DNA from: Kribbella antiqua
GTDB lineage: Bacteria > Actinomycetota > Actinomycetes > Propionibacteriales > Kribbellaceae
Length of the DNA: 64,000 nt
NCBI RefSeq assembly: GCF_004345665.1
Contig: NZ_SLWR01000002.1
Span: 124,001-188,000, forward strand
Direction of reading: 5' to 3'
The translations under genes were made by a program, and so were the position numbers. Numbering within the stretch: position 1 is the first letter of the stretch; every line of letters begins with the position of its first letter. The notes below the pieces were generated by a model. It worked only from the letters and a program-made list of their open reading frames with translations. It had not been told where the DNA came from and made no database searches. Below, in pieces: positions 53,840 to 64,000 of the stretch.

Positions 53840-54669
53840 AGCGGCCGGTCGTCCTCCGGGTTTTCCGGCGGAGCCACCGGTACGTCGTCGTCCGACGACC
53901 GCGCGACCGGGGTGTCCTCGACCGCCTTCGGCTCGGCCTCCTCGGCCGGCGTGGACGGCGTCGTGTCCGGGCTGGACTCGGACAGGATCCGCGCGAGCGT
54001 CTCCTCCGAGATCCGCTTGAACTTGCGCACCTGGGTCCGGGTCCGGTCCAGTACGGCGACCTCGATCTGGTCCGGGGTGAGTTCGCGGACCTCGTTGCTG
54101 TCGTGCCCGAGCGCGTCCACTGCGAGCCGGAGCGCCCCGGCCAGCGAGATGCCCTCCTGGTAGTGCTCGCCGACGTAGTCCGCGACCTGCTCGGCCGGGC
54201 CACCCATCACGGCGTAACCGCGGACGTCCGCGATCGAGCCGTCGTAGGTGAGCCGGTAGATCTGGTCCTCGGCCGTGCTGGCGCCGATCTCGGCGACCAG
54301 GATCTCCACCTCGAGCGGCTTCTCACCGCCGGAGGAGAAGATCGCGCCGAGGGTCTGTGCGTACGCGTTGGCGAGCGCCCGGCCGGTGACGTCGCGCCGG
54401 TCGTAGGAGTACCCGCGCATGTCGGCCAGCCGGACGCCGGCGATCCGCAGGTTCTCGAACTCGTTGTACCGGCCGACCGCGGCGAACGCCATCCGGTCGT
54501 AGATCTCGGCCACCTTGTGCAGCGCGGGCGAGCGGTTCTCCGCGACGAACAGGATGCCGTCGGCGTACTGCAGGGCGATCGCGCTGCGGCCCTTGGAGAT
54601 GCCCTTCCGGGCGAAGTCGGCCCGGTCCCGCATCAGCTGTTCGGGCGAGACGTAGAACGGAACGCTCAT
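53836..54669 (-). CDS. prcA: Proteasome subunit alpha
   Basis: A 277-residue 20S proteasome alpha subunit beginning [23 protein letters not shown], with the gate helix, [21 protein letters not shown] near residue 27, and an extended acidic/Thr/Pro-rich C-terminal tail (about residues 230-277). Alpha rings gate the core particle and dock the Mpa/ARC ATPase. It follows prcB by 31 bases. Confidence 0.96.
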   Translation of the reverse strand: MSVPFYVSPEQLMRDRADFARKGISKGRSAIALQYADGILFVAENRSPALHKVAEIYDRMAFAAVGRYNEFENLRIAGVRLADMRGYSYDRRDVTGRALANAYAQTLGAIFSSGGEKPLEVEILVAEIGASTAEDQIYRLTYDGSIADVRGYAVMGGPAEQVADYVGEHYQEGISLAGALRLAVDALGHDSNEVRELTPDQIEVAVLDRTRTQVRKFKRISEETLARILSESSPDTTPSTPAEEAEPKAVEDTPVARSSDDDVPVAPPENPEDDRPL

Positions 54670-54700
54670 CGAAGGTGTCGTCCTCTATCAGTCGATGGGA

Positions 54701-55552
54701 TCAGGTCAGGGTGGAGGCCGGGCCGTCGGGGCGGTTGTGCCGTTCGGCCCACACGCTGTCGACGATCGCGGCGACCTCGTCCTCGGGCAGCCGCTGGTAG
54801 CCGTCCGCGGTGACCACGCCGACCACCGGGAAGATCCGCCGCAGCATGTCCGGCCCGCCGGTCGCCGAGTCGTCGTCGGCCGCGTCGATCAGGGACTGGA
54901 TCACCACCGTGACGCAGTCGGTCGCGGACAGGTCCTCGCGGTAGAGCTTCTTCAGCGCGCCGCGGGCGAACAGCGAACCCGAGCCGACGCTGTGGAAGTG
55001 GGTCTCCTCGTACCGCCCGCCGGTCGGATCGTAGGAGAAGATCCGGCCGCCCTTGATCTCCTCGTCGTAGCCCGCGAACAGCGGCACCACGGCCAGGCCC
55101 TGCATCGCCATCGCCAGGTTGCCCCGGATCAGCGCACTCAGCCGGTTGGACTTGCCGTCCAGGCTGAGCGTGGTGCCCTCGAGCTTCTCGTAGTGCTCCA
55201 GCTCCACCTGGAACAGCCGGACCATCTCGATCCCGAAGCCGGCCGAGCCGGCGAACGCGACCGCCGAATACTCGTCGGCCGGGAACACTTTCTCGATATC
55301 ACGCTGGGCGATGATGTTGCCCATCGTGGCCCGCCGGTCGCCGGCCATCACGACGCCACCGGGGAAGGTGGCCGCGACGATCGTCGTACCGTGCGGGACG
55401 TCGGCGGAAAAGTCGGCCGACCCCAGGCTGCGCCGTCCCGGCAACAGGTCGGGCGCGTGCCCGGCCAGGAAGTCCATGAACGACGAGCCACCTGGGGTCA
55501 GGAAGGCTTCCGGCAACCGGCCGGAGGCATCGAATGTCATCGAGCGGTTCAC
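54701..55552 (-). CDS. prcB: Proteasome subunit beta
   Basis: From the GTG at 55552, overlapping the pup stop by four bases (GTGA, with GGGGAG upstream), the protein is 283 residues. A 55-residue propeptide ends PHG, and the catalytic threonine is Thr56 ([12 protein letters not shown]). Asp ([11 protein letters not shown]) and Lys (DIEKVFPAD) of the active site follow. It gives the proteolytic activity of the core particle. An in-frame ATG four codons downstream is possible but lacks the overlap. Confidence 0.95.
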   Translation of the reverse strand: MNRSMTFDASGRLPEAFLTPGGSSFMDFLAGHAPDLLPGRRSLGSADFSADVPHGTTIVAATFPGGVVMAGDRRATMGNIIAQRDIEKVFPADEYSAVAFAGSAGFGIEMVRLFQVELEHYEKLEGTTLSLDGKSNRLSALIRGNLAMAMQGLAVVPLFAGYDEEIKGGRIFSYDPTGGRYEETHFHSVGSGSLFARGALKKLYREDLSATDCVTVVIQSLIDAADDDSATGGPDMLRRIFPVVGVVTADGYQRLPEDEVAAIVDSVWAERHNRPDGPASTLT

Positions 55553-55758
55553 TCCCCACCCTTTTGCACGAACCCGCGGACGAACTCCTCGGCGTTCTCC
55601 TCGAGCACCTCGTCGATCTCGTCCAGGATCGAGTCGACGTCCTCGTCGAGCCGCTCCTTGCGCTCCTGGACGTCCTCGGACGTCTCGACCTGCTCGACCT
55701 CTTCCTCGGTCGACGAACGCTTCGGCTGCTTGTGCTGCTGACCGCCGTCCTTCGCCAT
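55549..55758 (-). CDS. pup: Prokaryotic ubiquitin-like protein Pup
   Basis: From the ATG at 55758 with an ideal AGGAGGTG site the protein is 69 residues, short, acidic and largely disordered, with a coiled coil ([33 protein letters not shown]). It ends QKGGE: the C-terminal Glu is genome-encoded, so it needs no deamidation from Gln before PafA ligates it to lysines. Order dop-pup-prcB-prcA is conserved. Confidence 0.97.
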   Translation of the reverse strand: MAKDGGQQHKQPKRSSTEEEVEQVETSEDVQERKERLDEDVDSILDEIDEVLEENAEEFVRGFVQKGGE

Positions 55759-55815
55759 GACACACACCTCCTAGAACCGCTGGGAGGGCCGCCCAACCGA
55801 CCCTCAATAGCGACC

Positions 55816-57336
55816 CTACCCGGCGGCGCCCCCAGTAATGGTGCGAACCAGGTCACTCGCGGTGTCGCACTGGTCCAAAAGTGCTCCGACGTGGGCTTTC
55901 GTGCCCCGCAGCGGGTCCAAAGTCGGGATCCGCTGGAGCGACTCCTTGCCGGGCAGATCGAAGATCACCGAGTCCCAGGACGCGGCCGCCACCTGCGGCG
56001 CGTACTGCTGCATGCAGCGGCCGCGGAAGTACGCGCGGGTGTCGGTCGGCGGATGTGAAACCGCCATCCGGATCTCCTCGTCGCTGACCAGGCGCTGCAT
56101 CCGGCCGGACTTGACCAATTTGTAGTAAAGACCCTTGTCCGGGCGCAGGTCGGCGTACTGCAGGTCGATCAGGTGCAGCTTGGGGTCGTCCCACTGGAGG
56201 CCGTCGCGGTCACGGTAGGACTGCAGCAGCTTGAGCTTGGCCACCCAGTCGAGCTGGTCGGCCAGTTTCATCGGGTCGGTGGCAAGCTGGTCGAGCACCT
56301 GCTCCCAGCGGCGCAACACGTCCTTGGTCTGGCGGTCCGCGTCGTCGCCGTACTTGTCCTCGACGTACTTGCGGGCCTGCTCCAGGTACTCCACTTGCAG
56401 CTGGATGGCCGTCAGCTTGCGGCCGTCCTTCAGCGTCATCAGATGTGTACAGGTCGGGTCGTGGCTGATCTCGTGCAGCGCCGTGACCGGCCGGTCCACG
56501 CTCAGGTCGTCGGTCAGCCAGCCGTCCTCGATCATCGCCAGTACGAGCGACGTCGTACCGACCTTGAGGTACGTCGAGATCTCGGACAGGTTGGCGTCGC
56601 CGATGATGACGTGCAGGCGGCGGTAGCGGTCCGGGTTCGCGTGCGGCTCGTCGCGGGTGTTGATGATCGGGCGTTTCAGCGTCGTCTCCAGGCCGACCTC
56701 GACCTCGAAGTAGTCGGCCCGCTGGCTGATCTGGAAGCCGTGCGCGGTGCCGTCCTGGCCGATGCCGACCCGGCCGGCGCCGGTGACCACCTGGCGGCTG
56801 ACGAAGAACGGGGTCAGGTGCCGCACGATCGACGCGAACGGCGTGGACCGGCGCATCAGATAGTTCTCGTGCGAGCCGTAGGAGGCGCCCTTGTTGTCGG
56901 TGTTGTTCTTGTAGAGGTTCAGCGGCGGAGCGCCGGGGATCTGCCGGGCCTGGCGGGCGCCCTCCATGATCACCAGCTCGCCGGCCTTGTCCCAGACCAC
57001 CACGTCGCGTGGGTTGGTCGTCTCGGGCGCGGAGTACTCCGGGTGGGCGTGGTCGACATACAGCCGGGCGCCGTTGGTCAGGATCACGTTCGCCAGCCCG
57101 GTCTCCTCGTCGGTGAGCTGGCTCGAGTCGGCCACCTCCCGGCTCAGATCGAAGCCGCGCGCGTCCCGCAGTGGGTGCTCCTCGTCGAAGTCCCACCGGG
57201 TTTTGCGCGCGAGCGGCTGCGTCTGGGCATAGCCGTTCACCACCTGGCTCGAGGTCAGCATCGGGTTCGCCCCGGGCTGACCAGGCACCGAGATGCCGAA
57301 CTCCGTCTCGGTCCCCATGATCCGCCGAACACTCAT
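55816..57336 (-). CDS. dop: Depupylase/deamidase Dop
   Basis: A 506-residue carboxylate-amine-ligase-like enzyme starting [19 protein letters not shown] (the Dop form; PafA begins differently). The nucleotide/metal loop ETEFG, the [15 protein letters not shown] segment near residue 91 and [22 protein letters not shown] near residue 140 are intact. Dop removes Pup from targets and deamidates Gln-ending Pup; with a Glu-ending Pup here, only depupylation is needed. It is first in the dop-pup-prcB-prcA block. Confidence 0.95.
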   Translation of the reverse strand: MSVRRIMGTETEFGISVPGQPGANPMLTSSQVVNGYAQTQPLARKTRWDFDEEHPLRDARGFDLSREVADSSQLTDEETGLANVILTNGARLYVDHAHPEYSAPETTNPRDVVVWDKAGELVIMEGARQARQIPGAPPLNLYKNNTDNKGASYGSHENYLMRRSTPFASIVRHLTPFFVSRQVVTGAGRVGIGQDGTAHGFQISQRADYFEVEVGLETTLKRPIINTRDEPHANPDRYRRLHVIIGDANLSEISTYLKVGTTSLVLAMIEDGWLTDDLSVDRPVTALHEISHDPTCTHLMTLKDGRKLTAIQLQVEYLEQARKYVEDKYGDDADRQTKDVLRRWEQVLDQLATDPMKLADQLDWVAKLKLLQSYRDRDGLQWDDPKLHLIDLQYADLRPDKGLYYKLVKSGRMQRLVSDEEIRMAVSHPPTDTRAYFRGRCMQQYAPQVAAASWDSVIFDLPGKESLQRIPTLDPLRGTKAHVGALLDQCDTASDLVRTITGGAAG

Positions 57337-57409
57337 GCGAACGAGCCTACGCGGTGAAGCCGACTACCGCTGTTGCTGTGTCCACAGGGTTACGTGTGAA
57401 ACTGCACTG

Positions 57410-57904
57410 ATGGACGAAATCGTGGCGATCCTGGACGAAGACAACCATGTCATCGGCTCGGCGCCACGGTCGGTGATGCGCCGGGACAACCTGCGGCATG
57501 CGGCGACCGGCGTACTCGTCCGGAATCCGGCCGGTGACATCTACGTTCATCGCCGGACGGCGACCAAGGACGTCTTCCCGGCGTGTTACGACTTCTCCGC
57601 GGGTGGTGTCATAGCCGCCGGCGAGGACCCGTACGACGCCGTCGTACGGGAGCTGGCCGAGGAGCTCGGGATCAGCGGCGCCGACCTCGTCAAACTGCCC
57701 GAAGGCGACTACGCCGACGAGTCCACGAACTATCACGCCTACCTCTACACCTGCGTCTGGGACGGCCCGGTGACGCACCAGCCCGAGGAGGTCTCCTGGG
57801 GCGCCTGGATGTCCCCTGCAGAGCTCGTACGGCGCCTCGACGACTGGCCGTTCGTCCCCGACACGACCGCCCTGCTGGGCGCGTACGTCCGGAGCCTCGT
57901 CTAG
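57410..57904 (+). CDS. NUDIX hydrolase (YfcD/IPP-isomerase-like)
   Basis: From the ATG at 57410 the protein is 164 residues. The NUDIX box is near residues 64-86 (GGVIAAGEDPYDAVVRELAEELG). HRRTATKDVFPACYDF before it resembles the YfcD/IPP isomerase subgroup, whose substrates are varied. Divergent from dop. Another NUDIX gene lies at the other end of the proteasome block. Confidence 0.88.
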   Translation: MDEIVAILDEDNHVIGSAPRSVMRRDNLRHAATGVLVRNPAGDIYVHRRTATKDVFPACYDFSAGGVIAAGEDPYDAVVRELAEELGISGADLVKLPEGDYADESTNYHAYLYTCVWDGPVTHQPEEVSWGAWMSPAELVRRLDDWPFVPDTTALLGAYVRSLV

Positions 57905-57916
57905 CCCCCGAACGAC

Positions 57917-57950
57917 AACCACCCCCGGACGGGAAGGTCCGGGGGTGGTT
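57917..57950. terminator. Bidirectional terminator between NUDIX and Mpa/ARC
   Basis: A perfect 14-bp stem (AACCACCCCCGGAC / GTCCGGGGGTGGTT) with a 6-base loop lies 12 bases after the NUDIX stop and 14 bases before the minus-strand ATPase stop; T-rich sequence flanks it on the right (GGTTGG). Confidence 0.85.
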
Positions 57951-57963
57951 GGTTGGCCGGGTG

Positions 57964-59712
57964 TTACAGGTACTGACCCGTGTTGGTTGCCGTGTCGATG
58001 GAGCGGCCCGGCTCGGTGCCCTGCTTGCCGGAGATGAGGGTACGGATGTAGACGATCCGTTCGCCCTTCTTTCCGGAGATCCGGGCCCAGTCGTCCGGGT
58101 TCGTGGTGTTCGGCAGGTCCTCGTTCTCCTTGAACTCGTCCACGCACGCCTGCAGCAGGTGCTGCACCCGCAGACCCTTCTGGTTGTCGTCCAGGAAGGC
58201 CTTGATCGCCATCTTCTTGGCCCGGTCGACGATGTTCTGGATCATCGCGCCCGAGTTGAAGTCCTTGAAGTACAGGACCTCCTTGTCGCCGTTGGCGTAG
58301 GTGACCTCGAGGAACCGGTTCTCGTCGGCCTCGGTGTACATCCGCTCGACGGTCCGCTGGATCATCCCGTTCACGCACTCGCCCTTGTCGCCGCCGAACT
58401 CGTTCAGGTCGTCGGCGTGCAGCGGCAGGGTGGTGGTCAGGTACTTCGAGAAGATGTCCCGGGCCGCCTCGGCGTCGGGCCGCTCGATCTTGATCTTCAC
58501 GTCCAGCCGGCCGGGTCGCAGGATTGCCGGGTCGATCATGTCCTCACGGTTCGAGGCACCGATGACCAGGACGTTCTCCAGACCCTCGACACCGTCGATC
58601 TCACTCAGCAGCTGCGGGACGATGGTGTTCTCCACGTCCGACGAGACGCCTGATCCGCGCGTACGGAACAGGGAGTCCATCTCGTCGAAGAACACGATCA
58701 CCGGCATGCCCTCGGAGGCCTTCTCCCGGGCCCGCTGGAAGACCAGCCGGATGTGCCGCTCGGTCTCACCGACGTACTTGTTCAGCAGCTCCGGACCCTT
58801 GATGTTGAGGAAGAAGGATTTCTGCCCCTCCACCCCGGTCTTCTCGGCCACCTTCTTGGCCAGCGAGTTCGCCACCGCCTTGGCGATCAGCGTCTTGCCG
58901 CAGCCGGGCGGGCCGTAGAGCAACACGCCCTTCGGTGGCTTGAGCTCGTGCTCGAGGAACAGGTCCTTGTGCAGGTACGGCAGCTCGACAGCGTCCCGGA
59001 TCTGCTCGATCTGGCCGCTCAGGCCGCCGATCTGGGTGTAGTCGATGTCCGGCACCTCTTCGAGGATCAGCTCCTCGACCTCGGACTTCGGGATCTTCTC
59101 GTAGACGTATCCGGACCGCGCCTCCAGCAGCAGCGAGTCACCGGCCCGCAGGGGGATGTCGAGCAGCGGCGACGCGAGCCGCACCACCCGTTCCTCGTCC
59201 GCCTGCGCGATCACCAGCGCCCGCTCGCCGTCGGCGAGCAGCTCCTTCAGCATCACCACGTCGCCGACGACCTCGAAGTCGCAGGCCTCGACCACGTTCA
59301 GCGCCTCGTTCAGCATCAGTTCCTGGCCGAGCTTGAGCGCGTCCAGGTCAACCGAGGGGCTCGCCGCGACCCGGAGCTTACGGCCCCCGGTGAACACGTC
59401 CAGCGTGTCGTCGTCGTTGCGGCCCAGGAAGGTACCGAAACCGGACGGCGGTTGGGCCAGCCGGTCGACTTCCTCCTTCAGGGCGATGATCTTCTCTCGC
59501 GCTTCCCGCAGCGTTTCGGCCAGCCGCTCGTTCTGAGCGGTGACACTCGCCAGGGAAGCCTGGGTTTCGGACAGTCTGCTCTCGAGCGACCGGCTGTCAG
59601 CCGGGTGCTCCAGCAGCCGACGCCGCAACGCTGCGACCTCGGCCTCCAGGTAACGGACCTGGTTGCGCAGCTCTGCCGCGGTAGGGCTCTCGTCTCCAGC
59701 CACGATCATCAC
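57964..59712 (-). CDS. Proteasome-activating AAA+ ATPase (Mpa/ARC)
   Basis: A 582-residue ATPase. An N-terminal coiled coil (about 12-80) binds Pup, two OB domains follow, and the AAA module has Walker A GPPGCGKT near residue 267, Walker [10 protein letters not shown] near residue 345 and an arginine-finger region near [12 protein letters not shown]. The C terminus ends GQYL, the penultimate-Tyr motif that opens the 20S gate. It unfolds pupylated proteins. The ATG at 59712 is followed immediately by another, and a GTG at 59703 is a further option. Confidence 0.95.
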   Translation of the reverse strand: MMIVAGDESPTAAELRNQVRYLEAEVAALRRRLLEHPADSRSLESRLSETQASLASVTAQNERLAETLREAREKIIALKEEVDRLAQPPSGFGTFLGRNDDDTLDVFTGGRKLRVAASPSVDLDALKLGQELMLNEALNVVEACDFEVVGDVVMLKELLADGERALVIAQADEERVVRLASPLLDIPLRAGDSLLLEARSGYVYEKIPKSEVEELILEEVPDIDYTQIGGLSGQIEQIRDAVELPYLHKDLFLEHELKPPKGVLLYGPPGCGKTLIAKAVANSLAKKVAEKTGVEGQKSFFLNIKGPELLNKYVGETERHIRLVFQRAREKASEGMPVIVFFDEMDSLFRTRGSGVSSDVENTIVPQLLSEIDGVEGLENVLVIGASNREDMIDPAILRPGRLDVKIKIERPDAEAARDIFSKYLTTTLPLHADDLNEFGGDKGECVNGMIQRTVERMYTEADENRFLEVTYANGDKEVLYFKDFNSGAMIQNIVDRAKKMAIKAFLDDNQKGLRVQHLLQACVDEFKENEDLPNTTNPDDWARISGKKGERIVYIRTLISGKQGTEPGRSIDTATNTGQYL

Positions 59713-59796
59713 CTCACCATGTGGGGCTCGACCCTATGGACCTTACCCAGAAAACCTCGCTGGGCAAGCTGAATCCCATCACGTGTCGGTTGCGGA

Positions 59797-60747
<951 letters not shown>

Positions 60748-60802
60748 TTAACTTTCCGTCACCCCGATTCCCGAATTCACCGTACGCCGTACGGCAGCCG
60801 GT

Positions 60803-61957
60803 TCAGCGGGAGCGGAAGGCGCGTTCGATATCGGCGGTCGCGAGTACGCCGTACACGGAGCCGCCGGCGTCGAGCACCAGGTACTCCGAGGCGGGGTGCT
60901 CGCGGAGGGTGGCCAGGATCTCCTCGCCGGTGTCGTTGACGCCGATGATGTGGCCCGCGCCGATCCGGGTGGAGACCTCGCTGACGCTGGTCCACGGCCG
61001 CTGGTTCGGCGCCACCGCGGCCACTGCGGACTCCGACACGAGCGCGTGTGGCTTGCCCTCGCCGTCGATCACCACGACCGCCCCGGCCTGGGATTCTCCA
61101 GCCAGCCGGACCGCTTCGGAGATCGGCGTACCGGAGTGAACCGCGATCGCCCGGCGCGACAGCGTGCGGACTTGGAGAGCCGGCAACTTGCGCCGCAGCC
61201 GGGCCTGCATCAGCGACGACGTCGATCCCATCCAGAGGAAGAACCCGACCGCCAGCGCGATGATGAAGTCGATCATCGTCGGCTGCCGATCGAACACCTC
61301 TTCCAGTACGACGGGAGCCGCCAGCACCGCGATCGCCAGCAGCCGGCCTGCCCAGGCGGCCACGATCGTGCCGGTGTGCATGTTGCCGGTGAGCTTCCAC
61401 ACGATTGCCCGCAGCACCCAACCGCCGTCCAGCGGCAGGCCGGGCAGCAGGTTGGTGACGCCGACGATCAGGTTCGCGATGCCGAGCTCCCACAGAGCGA
61501 CGTACCCGACGCCCTCGTCGAACGCGCGGGAGCCCAGATAGGCGAGCCCGCCGACGATCAGCGAGGCGATCGGGCCGACCACCGAGACCGCGAATTCCTC
61601 GAGTGGTGACTTCCGCTCGCCCTCGATATGCGTGCCGGCCGCGAAGAACCCGAGGTTGATTTCGGTCACCCCGATGCCGAACCGCAAGGCCATCAGCGCG
61701 TGGGCCAGCTCGTGCAGCAGGATCGAGACCGTGAACGCGATGACGAACGCGAACGCGGCCGCGTAGCGCCAGCCGCCGAGGTCCGGGAACTGCTGCCCGA
61801 TGATGGTGGCGAACCCGATCGCGAGCAGCATCGCCACCGGCAGCCAGGTGAACCGCATGGTCAGCCGGATCCCGCGGACACGACCGAGGACCCAGGTACC
61901 GGGCGGCGGTGGGCCGGCCGGCTGGGCGGGGCTCTGGGAATCACGCGGTTCTGGCAT
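60803..61957 (-). CDS. Site-2-type M50 metalloprotease with CBS domains
   Basis: A 384-residue membrane protease. Zinc-site motifs are HELAH near residue 68 (LLHELAHALMAL) and NLLPGLPLDGGWVLR near residue 169, both in membrane helices; about six helices lie between residues 30 and 240. A pair of CBS domains occupies 265-384 (LSRRAIAVHSGTPISEAV; IEILATL-like repeats), likely sensing a nucleotide. It probably cleaves a membrane-bound anti-sigma or other signalling protein; the substrate is unknown. Confidence 0.92.
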   Translation of the reverse strand: MPEPRDSQSPAQPAGPPPPGTWVLGRVRGIRLTMRFTWLPVAMLLAIGFATIIGQQFPDLGGWRYAAAFAFVIAFTVSILLHELAHALMALRFGIGVTEINLGFFAAGTHIEGERKSPLEEFAVSVVGPIASLIVGGLAYLGSRAFDEGVGYVALWELGIANLIVGVTNLLPGLPLDGGWVLRAIVWKLTGNMHTGTIVAAWAGRLLAIAVLAAPVVLEEVFDRQPTMIDFIIALAVGFFLWMGSTSSLMQARLRRKLPALQVRTLSRRAIAVHSGTPISEAVRLAGESQAGAVVVIDGEGKPHALVSESAVAAVAPNQRPWTSVSEVSTRIGAGHIIGVNDTGEEILATLREHPASEYLVLDAGGSVYGVLATADIERAFRSR

Positions 61958-61992
61958 CGACCCAACGCTACTGGTCGGCCGGTAACAGCGTG

Positions 61993-62829
61993 CTACACAC
62001 CCACGTCAAGAGTGGCGGCGTACCCACTCTTCACGTCTCCGGAGACGGTGGCCAGCTGATGTACGCCGTCGTCGTCGCCGAACACGTTGTCGTTCTCCAG
62101 CGAGGTCTGCTGCATGTTCTGCGCGCTGCCGTCGTACCCATCGGTGGCGTAGACGGTGTCGCAGACATCCTTCGGCAGAGCGAGCTGGGAGGTACGGCTG
62201 ATCTTCCCGGCCGCGGTTGCCTCGGACAGGCTCGAGTAGACCTCGAAGTGGATGTGCGGCCAGCGGCCCATGTAGGCGGCCGGGAAGATCGTCGTGAACC
62301 TGACCTTGCCAGAGGAGTCCGCCGCCTGAACGCCGCGGAGGTAGTTCTCGTTCGTCACTCCGTCGGAGTACAGCGAGTAGCGGCCCTCGGCGTCGCAGTG
62401 CCAGAGATAGACGGCGGCGCCCGCGAGCGGGGTGTCCTTGGCGGCATCCAGGATCGTGAGCTCGACCGTCAGCGGTACGCCGGTGGCGACGCCGGACGCG
62501 GATCCGAACGACTTGGTGATGTCGCTACGGACGATCCCGGACTCCGTCAGCACGTTCGGGCCGTTGGAGCCGTCACCCGGATACGGCCCGCCCGTCTCCT
62601 GCGGGATCTGGTCGACATCGGTAGATCCCCTGGTTGCGCTCGTCGTCGGGGTGCTGGAGGTCGTGGTGGTCGACGTAGTACCGGTGGTGGTCTCGTCGGT
62701 AGCGCAGCCGGCCACCGCGGCCAGGCCGACGCCGGCGAAGAGGCCGAGGAACCTGCGCCGTTGCAGCGTGCCGAGGTCGTACTCCAGGCCCAGGTCGTGT
62801 TCGCGCGGTGGTTTCTGCGGAGGGGTCAT
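61993..62829 (-). CDS. Exported intradiol ring-cleavage dioxygenase-like protein
   Basis: From the ATG at 62829 (AAGGAG) the protein is 278 residues. A twin-arginine signal (LQRRRFLGLFAGVGLAAVAGCA) with a lipobox Cys suggests Tat export and lipid anchoring, followed by a Thr/Ser-rich linker. The catalytic domain keeps the non-haem Fe(III) ligands: Tyr in EGRYSLY, Tyr in FPAAYMGRW and two His in PHIHFEVY, as in protocatechuate 3,4-dioxygenase. Substrate unknown, perhaps extracellular aromatics. Confidence 0.9.
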   Translation of the reverse strand: MTPPQKPPREHDLGLEYDLGTLQRRRFLGLFAGVGLAAVAGCATDETTTGTTSTTTTSSTPTTSATRGSTDVDQIPQETGGPYPGDGSNGPNVLTESGIVRSDITKSFGSASGVATGVPLTVELTILDAAKDTPLAGAAVYLWHCDAEGRYSLYSDGVTNENYLRGVQAADSSGKVRFTTIFPAAYMGRWPHIHFEVYSSLSEATAAGKISRTSQLALPKDVCDTVYATDGYDGSAQNMQQTSLENDNVFGDDDGVHQLATVSGDVKSGYAATLDVGV

Positions 62830-62989
62830 CAGAGGCTCCTTGCCGGTATCTGTTGGCATAAGCCTGACAACGGGACCCGATGGTTTGCCGAAAGCCTGCT
62901 GGGAGTTTCCTGGGAAGGGCGATTGGGTTTTCCACAGGTCCGGGGTGGTGTGCACGCGAAGTGTCGGTGGCCTCGCCTAGTGTTCTGGC

Positions 62990-63877
62990 ATGAGTGTTGC
63001 AGTCGAGGTCGACGTCCATGGACATCCGCGCGGGGCGTTGTCGCCGTCCCGGGCCGCGGATTTCATGAGCTGCCCACTCAAGTACCGCTTCCGGGTGATC
63101 GACCGGCTGCCGGAGAAACCGTCGGCCGCGGCTGTCCGTGGCACTGTCGTGCACGGCGTGCTGGAGCGGCTGTTCGACCTGCCGCGCGGGCAGCGGACGC
63201 TGGAGCATGCGGCAGAAATGCTGGAGCCGCAGTGGCAGCAGGTGCTGGCCGCGGAGCCCGAGGTCGCCGAGCTGTTTGCGGAGGACGCCACCGGCGAGGA
63301 GCTGGCGAGCTGGCTGGCCGAGGCGCACCAACTGCTGGGGAAGTACTTCACGCTCGAGGACCCGAACGCCCTGGAGCCCGCCGAGCGGGAGCTGTACGTC
63401 GAGACCGAACTGGACTCAGGCCTCGTACTACGCGGATACGTCGACCGCCTCGACGTCGCGCCGACCGGCGAGATCCGGGTGGTCGACTACAAGACGGGGA
63501 AGTCGCCGTCGGAGTTCTTCGAGGCCAAGGCGCTGTTCCAGATGAAGTTCTACGCGCTCGTGCTCTGGCGCCTGCGCGGCGTGGTCCCGGCGATGCTCCA
63601 ACTGGTCTATCTCGGCAACGGCGAGATCGTCCGCTACGTCCCCGACGAGGCCGGCCTGCGCGCCTGCGAACGCAAGGTCTCGGCCCTCTGGATGGCGATC
63701 ACCCGCGCGCTCGAATCCGGCGACTGGCGCCCGAGCCCAGGCCCACTCTGCGAGTGGTGCGACCACAAAGCCCTCTGCCCCGCCTGGGGCGGCACTCCCC
63801 CACCCCTGCCATCCCGGACGGTCGAGGAGGTCGTCGCGGAGTCCGCCGGAGTCGACCTCGTAGGCGTGGACGGCTGA
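62990..63877 (+). CDS. RecB-family PD-(D/E)XK nuclease with Fe-S cysteines
   Basis: A 295-residue AddB/RecB/Cas4-type nuclease. Cys28 (MSCPLKYRF) plus three C-terminal cysteines (CEWCDHKALC, a Cx2Cx5C pattern) can hold a 4Fe-4S cluster. The nuclease core has GYVDRLDVAPTGEIRVVDYKTGKS near residue 147, with the catalytic D and the D-x-K pair. It may act as a stand-alone DNA repair nuclease; no CRISPR array is nearby. Confidence 0.9.
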   Translation: MSVAVEVDVHGHPRGALSPSRAADFMSCPLKYRFRVIDRLPEKPSAAAVRGTVVHGVLERLFDLPRGQRTLEHAAEMLEPQWQQVLAAEPEVAELFAEDATGEELASWLAEAHQLLGKYFTLEDPNALEPAERELYVETELDSGLVLRGYVDRLDVAPTGEIRVVDYKTGKSPSEFFEAKALFQMKFYALVLWRLRGVVPAMLQLVYLGNGEIVRYVPDEAGLRACERKVSALWMAITRALESGDWRPSPGPLCEWCDHKALCPAWGGTPPPLPSRTVEEVVAESAGVDLVGVDG

Positions 63878-63895
63878 GCGGATACGGTTCGTCGC

Positions 63896-64000
63896 ATGAG
63901 TGTGGCGGCGGTGCGGGCTGTTGGACTGTGGAAGACGTACGGCGGCGGGCAGACGCAGGTCGACGCGCTGGCCGAGGTGAACGCCGAGTTCGGCAAGGGC
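63896..64000 (+). CDS. ABC transporter ATP-binding protein, N-terminal fragment
   Basis: Thirty-five codons from the ATG at 63896 to the window edge read VRAVGLWKTYGGGQTQVDALAEVNAEFGKG, the beta-strand start and A-loop (Lys-Thr-Tyr-Gly) of a MacB/LolD-type ABC ATPase. The Walker A lies beyond the edge. It begins 18 bases after the nuclease stop. Confidence 0.85.
   Translation, partial: MSVAAVRAVGLWKTYGGGQTQVDALAEVNAEFGKG

Noticed and set aside
62990..63877. Cas4 nuclease of a CRISPR system
   Set aside because: Fold and cysteines resemble Cas4/AddB, but no cas genes or arrays are nearby, and it is a common stand-alone actinobacterial RecB-family gene.

Overview
This is a GC-rich actinobacterial chromosome segment. 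RbpA, WhiA, the Pup-proteasome set (dop, pup, prcB, prcA, Mpa/ARC), OpcA and an ESX (type VII) secretion locus together are diagnostic of Actinomycetota. Gene order and the many GTG starts with 4-base GTGA/ATGA overlaps suggest Kribbella or a near relative; the genus is inference.

Layout. 1-2442 (+): end of zwf, then opcA and pgl (oxidative pentose phosphate pathway). 2567-5101: a PEP mutase/isocitrate lyase-family enzyme and two unrelated membrane proteins. 5177-8932 (-): gap, pgk, tpiA, secG, rbpA, with hairpins after gap and rbpA. 9082-12466: an accessory insert in the usually compact whiA-gap block, holding a secreted M4 metalloprotease, a 20-bp tandem repeat array in a gene-free kilobase, and a pair of paralogous unknown genes. 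12560-18111 (-): whiA, a small secreted Cys protein, yvcK, rapZ and uvrC; a second, related repeat cluster lies beside the small protein. 18195-20633: a DUF6194-like protein, a secreted subtilisin and a Rieske lipoprotein.

20795-38720 is the most interesting part: an ESX locus. From the far end, reading on the minus strand, it has two Esx-like small helical proteins, a third Esx-like protein, a 94-residue protein, a 2104-residue polymorphic toxin, a candidate immunity gene overlapping its stop codon, a small one-helix membrane protein, EccC (three ATPase modules), two genes that look like a split DUF6177 protein, EccD and an EspI-like NTPase with a lost P-loop lysine. The giant protein appears to carry three enzymatic warheads: a papain-like domain, an R-S-ExE ADP-ribosyltransferase and a CdiA-CT-like PD-(D/E)XK nuclease at the C terminus. 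They are separated by low-complexity repeats.

38890-47099: uvrA, an MBL hydrolase, a frameshifted pseudogene, an HtrA-like protease, and a TetR regulator with an MMPL exporter. 47106-47829: a decayed homing-endonuclease-like gene beside tRNA-Pro(GGG). 47901-53216 (-): der, plsC, cmk, tyrA, aroH and folD, the last behind a ZTP riboswitch. 53225-59712: NUDIX, the proteasome block, a second NUDIX and the Mpa/ARC ATPase. 59797-64000: trmI, a site-2 protease with CBS domains, an intradiol dioxygenase-like lipoprotein, a RecB-family nuclease and the start of an ABC ATPase.

All calls come from reading the sequence and from memory of protein families; no database search was run.
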